This document shows, piece by piece, positions 58,796 to 64,000 of a stretch of DNA of 64,000 bases. The position numbers and the translations under genes were made by a program. Every line of letters starts with the position of its first letter. Within the stretch, counting starts at the first letter, position 1. Origin of the DNA: Natrinema mahii (GTDB lineage: Archaea > Halobacteriota > Halobacteria > Halobacteriales > Natrialbaceae); assembly GCA_000690595.2 (NCBI GenBank), contig JHUT02000001.1, positions 372,001-436,000 of the forward strand, in the 5' to 3' direction. The notes under the pieces were generated by a model that saw only the letters and a program-made list of their open reading frames with translations, was not told the origin of the DNA and did no database searches.

Positions 58796-60442
58796 TCACG
58801 GAATCGTATACTCCTCGAACGCACTCACCGCTCGCCGGTAGGAAACCGCCGAGACCGCGATCGCGAGTGCGACCGTTCCGACGAGCGACAGCAGACGAAC
58901 GGTCGGTATCGAAATCCCGAGTCCCGTCGCCAGCGGCTCGTTCACAGGCGAGAGATACCCCGTAAGCGCCGGAAGGCAGACGATCCCGACGAGTGTCATC
59001 ACGACGGCAAGCTTGAGAAACGACCGTCGACCGGTCTCCGAGTAGACGGTCGTGTCGACGAACGGAATCGGGACCGGGCGAAAGTCGCGATAGGACGCGT
59101 CCACGCCGATCGCTGCGGCGACGGTGACGCCACAGAGACAGAGGGGAACGCTCGCGAGAGCGGTCAGGATCGCTTCGAGGGGGCCGAGGGGACTCCCCAA
59201 TCCGACAACGGCGGTTATCGCTACCGTCACCGGCGCGCCGACTGCGGTTCCGGCGAGGACGGTCCCGCGGACGAACTGGCGACTCGAGGCGGCGGTAAGC
59301 GTCAGCGGGAGCGCGGGATACTCGACGCTGAGGAGTTCGATTCCAAACGCGAGGCCCGTCCCGACGGCGAGGACGAACGCGAGGAGAACCGGTGTCGCCG
59401 CCAGTATCTCGCCGGCGGCGAGAAGCGGGAGGTAGACGATCGGAAGGACCAGCAGCACGTACCCCGCCGCCAACAGGCCCCGGGGGACGCGCCGTTCCTG
59501 AAGCCATCGCTTTCGGGCGACGGTGAGGACGGGCCGAGAAATCCGGCCGCCGAACAGCCACCTCGCGCGTCCGGGTCCGAGAAGGGACCGGGAGCGGTGG
59601 ATCGTTCCGGAGCCGACCGGATCGGTATGCCAGACCCGGTCCGCGAGCCCGATCGCCGCGACTGTACAGAGCGGGAGGCCGACGCCGAACAGACAGACCG
59701 CGCCGACGGGACGAGGGCCGACCGGCTCGGACCCCGCCAGTCCGAGTAGGCCGAGATCAGCGATCCAGGTGATCGGAACGACCGGAAGCCACGAGACGAG
59801 GCGGTCCCAGCCGACGGCATCGCTGGCCAGTAGGAACCACGCGAGTACGAGGGCAGCGAATCCCGCCGCGTACAGGAGCGTTCTGTATCGGCGGAGTCGG
59901 GGCGACCGGAGGGCAACGAGTTCCCGGCCGAGGCTCAGCGTGACACCGATCAGCGCCGCCAAGACGACGCCGCCGAAAACGGCGACCAAGACGGTGACCG
60001 GCCCCGACAGGGATTGGTATCCGAACGCGAGTCCGACCGCGAAGCAGACGGCAGGTAGAGACAGCGGAACGGCGATCCCGCCGACGACCGTGGCGACGAC
60101 GCCGAGTGCGACCGTTCGGGGCGGAACGCTCGTGAGAAGCAACGCGGGTTCGATGCGTTCCAGTACCGTCGACGTTCGTCGAGCGAACACCCAGACCAAC
60201 GTGAGAAACCCCGAGACCGTGACGACGTAGATCGTCTCGAGGGGGAGAGCGGCGGTTCCGCGACGCAACGATCGGCCGACCTCGTACGCACCGGCCCCGA
60301 GGAGCGTGGAGACCAAGACGAACGTGACGGCGAGGACCGTACGCCACGCCGGCGATCGACCGAGTCGTCGCCGGGCACGCCGTCGCTCGACTCGTGCGAT
60401 TCGGAGGCTTTGACGGATCCGTGCGGTGATGGGGCGGGCCAT
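58796..60442 (-). CDS. Large multi-helix membrane permease-like protein
   Basis: A 548-residue membrane protein with about 12-14 helices and a basic start (RIARVERRRARRRLGRSPAW). The layout, with cytoplasmic loops such as LGRELVALRSPRLRRYRTLL and TVARKRWLQERRVPRGLLAA, resembles haloarchaeal ABC-2-like permeases that lack an adjacent ATPase gene. Substrate and energy source are unknown. The 145-base upstream gap has an AT-rich minus-strand promoter. Confidence 0.7.
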   Translation of the reverse strand: MARPITARIRQSLRIARVERRRARRRLGRSPAWRTVLAVTFVLVSTLLGAGAYEVGRSLRRGTAALPLETIYVVTVSGFLTLVWVFARRTSTVLERIEPALLLTSVPPRTVALGVVATVVGGIAVPLSLPAVCFAVGLAFGYQSLSGPVTVLVAVFGGVVLAALIGVTLSLGRELVALRSPRLRRYRTLLYAAGFAALVLAWFLLASDAVGWDRLVSWLPVVPITWIADLGLLGLAGSEPVGPRPVGAVCLFGVGLPLCTVAAIGLADRVWHTDPVGSGTIHRSRSLLGPGRARWLFGGRISRPVLTVARKRWLQERRVPRGLLAAGYVLLVLPIVYLPLLAAGEILAATPVLLAFVLAVGTGLAFGIELLSVEYPALPLTLTAASSRQFVRGTVLAGTAVGAPVTVAITAVVGLGSPLGPLEAILTALASVPLCLCGVTVAAAIGVDASYRDFRPVPIPFVDTTVYSETGRRSFLKLAVVMTLVGIVCLPALTGYLSPVNEPLATGLGISIPTVRLLSLVGTVALAIAVSAVSYRRAVSAFEEYTIP

Positions 60443-60587
60443 TCACTTCCGAATACCAGAAAATAATGATACGTGATACTTAATTCTGCATGTCGGGCCG
60501 TCAGACTCGGCCGTTCGAATACGTGGAAATCGGGGCCTCGACGACTGTCGACGGGAAAGAACAGCGAGTCACGAATCGGACGCGTCG

Positions 60588-62687
60588 TCAGTGATCACGG
60601 GCGAAGTGACACTTCGAGCGACCCGACTCGAGCCGACGCTGCTCGGGGTCGGTAGCCGCACATTTCGGCTCGGCCATCGGACAGCGGGTCCGGAAGACAC
60701 ACCCGCTCGGTGGATCAGTCGGGCTCGGCGGCGCGTCCTCGAGCGAGGGTCCCATCGACCCGTCGGGTTCGAGCGACGGAATCGCCTCGAGCAGTGCCCT
60801 CGTGTACGGGTGTGTCGGCCGATCGAATACCCTGTCGGCGGGACCGACCTCCATCAGGTCCCCGAGATACATCACAGCCACGCGGTCCGCGACGTGTTCG
60901 ACGACGGTCAGGTCGTGAGAGATGAACAGATAGGCGAGATCGAGGTCGGCCTGGAGGTCCGCGAGGACGTTGAGGAGGCGGGCCTGAACGGCGGCGTCGA
61001 GCGCGGAGACCGGCTCGTCGAGGACGACGAGCGAGGGATCGAGTGCGATCGCGCGCGCGATCGCGACGCGCTGGATCTGTCCCCCGGAGAGTTCGTGCGG
61101 GTAGCTCGTCGCCTGGTGTTCAGAGAGGCCGACGCGATCGAGCAACTCCCGGACGCGGTCCTTGCGACGAGGCCGGTCCCAGCCGACACTCCGCAGCGGT
61201 TCATCGATCGTTCGCTCGACCGTCAGTCGGGGGTTGAGACTCGAGCGCGGGTCCTGAAAGACGACGCCGACGTCGGTGAGGGTATCGGCATCGCGGTCGG
61301 CGACGCCGCCGACCGGCGTCCCGTCGATTCGGACCGTCCCGGACGTTGGCGTCTCGAGGCCGGTGATCAGCGAGGCCAGCGTGGACTTGCCACAGCCGCT
61401 CTCGCCGACGAGCGCGAGCGTCTCTCCGGCCCGGATCTCGAGGTCGACGCGGTCGACGGCCCGGAGCGTGTCGTCGGCGCCGAGGAAGCGTTCGATCGGC
61501 CCGCTCGCGAGCGAATAGCGCTTGGAAACACCCTCGAGTTCGACGATCGGGGACGGTCGGTCCGAGTCGCCGGGAGCCGATTCGGTGGCCGCGGTCGTTT
61601 CGGACCCAGCACCGGGAGCGCCCGTTCCCGAGGGCGGGGAATCCGACGCGAACCCGTTCGACTCGACACAGGTGACGCTTCCGCGGCCGTCGGGGAGAGC
61701 GACGCTCGGGATCTCCCCGTCCCGACAGGCGGCAGTCGCGTACTCACATCGGGGGGCAAACGGACAGCCCGCCCGATCGGCGGTCGGTTCGGGAACCGAT
61801 CCCTCGATCGTCGGGAGTCGGCTCTCCCGGTCGACGCGCTGGGGGAGACATTCGAGTAGCGCCTTCGTGTACGGGTGGCGAGGGTCCTCGAGGATGCGCT
61901 CGGTCGGGCCGGTTTCCATCACCTCGCCGGCGTACAGCACGACGACGCGGTCGCAGATCTCGGCGACGACGCCCAGATCGTGCGTGATCAGCAGGATCGC
62001 CGTCCCGCGCTCGGCGTTGTACTGACGGAATCGCTCGAGGAGTTGTGCCTGCGTAGTCGCGTCGAGTGCGGTCGTCGGTTCGTCGGCGATCACCAGCTCC
62101 GGGTCGGACGCGAGCGCGATCGCGACGCCGGCCCGCTGGCGTTGTCCGCCGGAGAGTTCGTGGGGATATGCGTCAACGCGGTCGGCCGGGCTGGCGATCC
62201 CGACCTGATCCATGAGGTCGATCGCCCGGTCGCGGTACTTGCGCCACTCCGACCGGCTACCGAACGGCGGGAGATGGAGGTACTCGAGCAGGCGCTGGGA
62301 GCCGGGTTCGTCGTGGACCTTGATCGATTCGGCGATCTGCTCGCCGACGTCGAAAACGGGGTTCAGCGTCTCAGTCGGGTCCTGAAACACCATCGAGACG
62401 GTGTCACCCCGGAGCCGGCGGAGCTGTCGGTCGGTCGCATCGGTCACTGCCACGTCGTCGAGGCGGATCGATCCCCGGACGATCTCGCCCGGGTCCTGCA
62501 GGCCGACGATCGAGCGTGCGGTCACGGATTTCCCGCTCCCGCTCTCGCCGACGAGACCGACGATCTCGCCTTCGTCGACGGTCATCGAGACGCCATCGAC
62601 CGCGTGAACGGGGCCCTCGCGGGTCCGAAACCGCGTGTGGAGGTTTTCGATCGAAAGCAGCGTGGAATCCGTCGATTGCTCAGTCAT
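60588..62687 (-). CDS. Fused oligopeptide-type ABC transporter ATPase (DppD-DppF)
   Basis: A 699-residue protein joining two ATPases. The first (about 10-330) has GESGSGKS, LSGGQRQR and VIADEPTTALD, then a Cys-rich oligo_HPY tail CPFAPRCEYATAAC. A disordered Ser/Gly/Pro/Asp linker (about 350-395) leads to the second (about 395-699) with GESGCGKS, LSGGQIQR, VVLDEPVSALD and the tail CVFRTRCPMAEPKC. It powers uptake of peptides, nickel or similar solutes through the DppB/DppC pore encoded upstream. The ATG at 62687 follows the dppC stop by seven bases. Confidence 0.93.
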   Translation of the reverse strand: MTEQSTDSTLLSIENLHTRFRTREGPVHAVDGVSMTVDEGEIVGLVGESGSGKSVTARSIVGLQDPGEIVRGSIRLDDVAVTDATDRQLRRLRGDTVSMVFQDPTETLNPVFDVGEQIAESIKVHDEPGSQRLLEYLHLPPFGSRSEWRKYRDRAIDLMDQVGIASPADRVDAYPHELSGGQRQRAGVAIALASDPELVIADEPTTALDATTQAQLLERFRQYNAERGTAILLITHDLGVVAEICDRVVVLYAGEVMETGPTERILEDPRHPYTKALLECLPQRVDRESRLPTIEGSVPEPTADRAGCPFAPRCEYATAACRDGEIPSVALPDGRGSVTCVESNGFASDSPPSGTGAPGAGSETTAATESAPGDSDRPSPIVELEGVSKRYSLASGPIERFLGADDTLRAVDRVDLEIRAGETLALVGESGCGKSTLASLITGLETPTSGTVRIDGTPVGGVADRDADTLTDVGVVFQDPRSSLNPRLTVERTIDEPLRSVGWDRPRRKDRVRELLDRVGLSEHQATSYPHELSGGQIQRVAIARAIALDPSLVVLDEPVSALDAAVQARLLNVLADLQADLDLAYLFISHDLTVVEHVADRVAVMYLGDLMEVGPADRVFDRPTHPYTRALLEAIPSLEPDGSMGPSLEDAPPSPTDPPSGCVFRTRCPMAEPKCAATDPEQRRLESGRSKCHFARDH

Positions 62688-62694
62688 GGCAGTA

Positions 62695-63603
62695 TCATAT
62701 CGATTTCTCGAGAGGTTCATCGTGGGTCGGATCGAGGACGTCACGGAGCCCGTCCCCGAGCAGGTTGAACCCGAGGACGGTGAGCATGATCGTCGCGCCC
62801 GGGGCGTTCGCGAGCCACCACGCCTCCCGGAGGTGGTGGCGGCCGGCCGAAAGCATCGTTCCCCACTCGGGCGTCGGTGGCTGTGCGCCGAGGCCGATAA
62901 ACGAAAGGCCGGCCGTGCCCAGTATCACCGTTCCGAGGTTCATCGTCGCGAGGACGACGAGCGGACCGACGACGTTCGGAAGGAGATGCCGGACGGCGAT
63001 GCGACGCCGGGAGACGCCCATCAGCCGGGCCGCCTGGACGAACTCGCGTTCTTTCGTCGAGAGGACGCTGCTGCGAACGAGACGGGCGTAGGACGCCCAG
63101 CCGACGACCGCGAGCGCGAGCATGACGTTTCGGAGGCTGGGGCCGAGGATGCCGGCGACGACGAGTGCGAGTACCAGCCCCGGGAACGCGAGCTGGACGT
63201 CGACGAGTCGCATCAGGAGTTCGTCGAGCCAGCCGCCGACGTAGCCCGCGAGCAGGCCGATCGCAGTCCCGAGGACGAGCCTGATCGCGGTGACGGCGAC
63301 GGCGATGCCGAGCGAGAGCCGGGCACCGTACAGCAGTCGCGAGAAGACATCCCGCCCGAGCTGATCGGTTCCCATCGGATGGGCCGGCGTCGGCGGCTGC
63401 AACCGGTTCACGAGGTCCTGGCTCGTCGGATCGTAAGGTGCGATGACGGGGCCGAACACGGCCGCGATCGACAGGACGGCGACGATCACGAGTCCGACGC
63501 CGTTGAGCGGGTTCGCGAAAAACGCCGCGGTCGTCCGGGACGTCCGAACCGCACGGTACCGTCGTCGAAGAGCCGCCACGACGGTATCGAGACCGGCGAT
63601 CAC
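62695..63603 (-). CDS. ABC transporter permease, DppC-like
   Basis: A 302-residue permease with six helices. The N-terminal oligopeptide-permease extension (FFANPLNGVGLVIVAVLS, then PTPAHPMGTDQLGRDVFSRL) and the EAA loop REFVQAARLMGVSRRRIAVRHLLPN (partly quoted) define it. It pairs with the DppB-like protein. The GTG start overlaps the dppB stop (GTGA), indicating translational coupling. Confidence 0.93.
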   Translation of the reverse strand: MIAGLDTVVAALRRRYRAVRTSRTTAAFFANPLNGVGLVIVAVLSIAAVFGPVIAPYDPTSQDLVNRLQPPTPAHPMGTDQLGRDVFSRLLYGARLSLGIAVAVTAIRLVLGTAIGLLAGYVGGWLDELLMRLVDVQLAFPGLVLALVVAGILGPSLRNVMLALAVVGWASYARLVRSSVLSTKEREFVQAARLMGVSRRRIAVRHLLPNVVGPLVVLATMNLGTVILGTAGLSFIGLGAQPPTPEWGTMLSAGRHHLREAWWLANAPGATIMLTVLGFNLLGDGLRDVLDPTHDEPLEKSI

Positions 63604-64000
63604 GCCGTCTCACCCCCGAGTCGGACGCGGGGATCGAGATACCGGTACGTGAGATCGACGACTAGATTCGTCGCGACGAAGACGACCGCGGTAACGAGGG
63701 TAACGCCCTGTACGACCGGGTAGTTGCGTTCGAACACCGCATCGACGAGCAACGTACCAAGCCCCGGCCGCTGGAAGATAATCTCGACGACGACTGCGCC
63801 GTTTAGCAGTGCCCCCAACTGGAGTCCGAGAACCGTCACGACCGGGACGAGCGCGTTTCGGAGCGCGTGTTTGTAGACGACGATCCGCTCGCGCAGTCCC
63901 TTCGATCGGGCGGTGTCGACGTACGCTTCGTCGAGGACTTCGAGCATGGAACTCCGGACGAGTCGCGTGACGACGGCCGCCATGCCGGTTCCGAGCGTGA
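63600..64000 (-). CDS. ABC transporter permease, DppB-like (5' end outside window)
   Basis: Only the C-terminal 132 residues are inside the window; the frame is open to the right edge (TLGTGMAAVVTRLVRSSMLE). The EAA-loop region LEVLDEAYVDTARSKGLRER and the final helices (LLVDAVFERNYPVVQGVTLV) are those of DppB/OppB permeases. The internal methionine at 63983 is not the start. The substrate-binding protein, which would define the cargo, probably lies beyond the edge. Confidence 0.92.
   Translation of the reverse strand, partial: TLGTGMAAVVTRLVRSSMLEVLDEAYVDTARSKGLRERIVVYKHALRNALVPVVTVLGLQLGALLNGAVVVEIIFQRPGLGTLLVDAVFERNYPVVQGVTLVTAVVFVATNLVVDLTYRYLDPRVRLGGETA

Overview
The window is a 64 kb piece of chromosome from an extremely halophilic archaeon (class Halobacteria). 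This rests on the high GC content, the Asp/Glu-rich predicted proteins, archaeal information-processing genes (pelota, aEF-1 beta, TiaS, NreA, an archaeal DRG GTPase), TATA-box promoters placed about 27 bases ahead of start codons (leaderless transcripts), and Tat-type export signals. The genus cannot be fixed from the sequence; the gene set would suit a Natrinema/Haloterrigena-like lineage, which is inference.

Most of the window is ordinary core chromosome with short intergenic gaps. 1-10.2 kb: pelota 3' end, an RND/MMPL exporter coupled to a TrmB-like regulator, two metallo-beta-lactamase-fold enzymes, DUF655, a trans-sulfuration enzyme, a protein with class I terpene-synthase motifs, aEF-1 beta with a 59-aa zinc-finger protein. 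10.5-25.6 kb: NreA, NhaC, AI-2E-like permease, CPBP-like membrane protein, SMR exporter of guanidinium type, CinA/PncC, aminotransferase, Get3/ArsA ATPase, universal stress protein, tautomerase, DASS symporter, PurF. 26-36 kb: FAD/Fe-S dehydrogenase (1042 aa), MutS-related ATPase, Dps-like ferritin divergent from a Tat-exported Dyp-like peroxidase, small redox proteins, and an alcohol dehydrogenase pseudogene beside an inverted-repeat element. 36-54 kb: Azf-like dehydrogenase, GST, Ca2+/Na+ exchanger, orphan DNA methyltransferase, TrkA protein, AzgA-type purine permease, glutaredoxin, COG1395 regulator, TiaS, repeat-built surface protein, DRG GTPase, second NhaC, two-domain VOC protein, stress proteins.

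About 54.5-57.4 kb is visibly AT-richer and carries a membrane histidine kinase and a UbiA-like protein; it looks acquired. The right end holds a hydrolase, a micro-zinc-finger protein, a large permease and an oligopeptide-type ABC transporter operon (DppB-DppC-fused DppDF) running off the edge.

Candidate points of novelty are the terpene-synthase-like gene, a palindromic dispersed repeat present twice (7.2 and 31.9 kb), a palindrome shared by two distant promoters (10.3 and 53.4 kb), a hairpin ahead of nreA, and a palindrome-derived basic insert inside the lactate-dehydrogenase-like gene. No rRNA, tRNA, CRISPR array, integrase or intact insertion sequence was seen.
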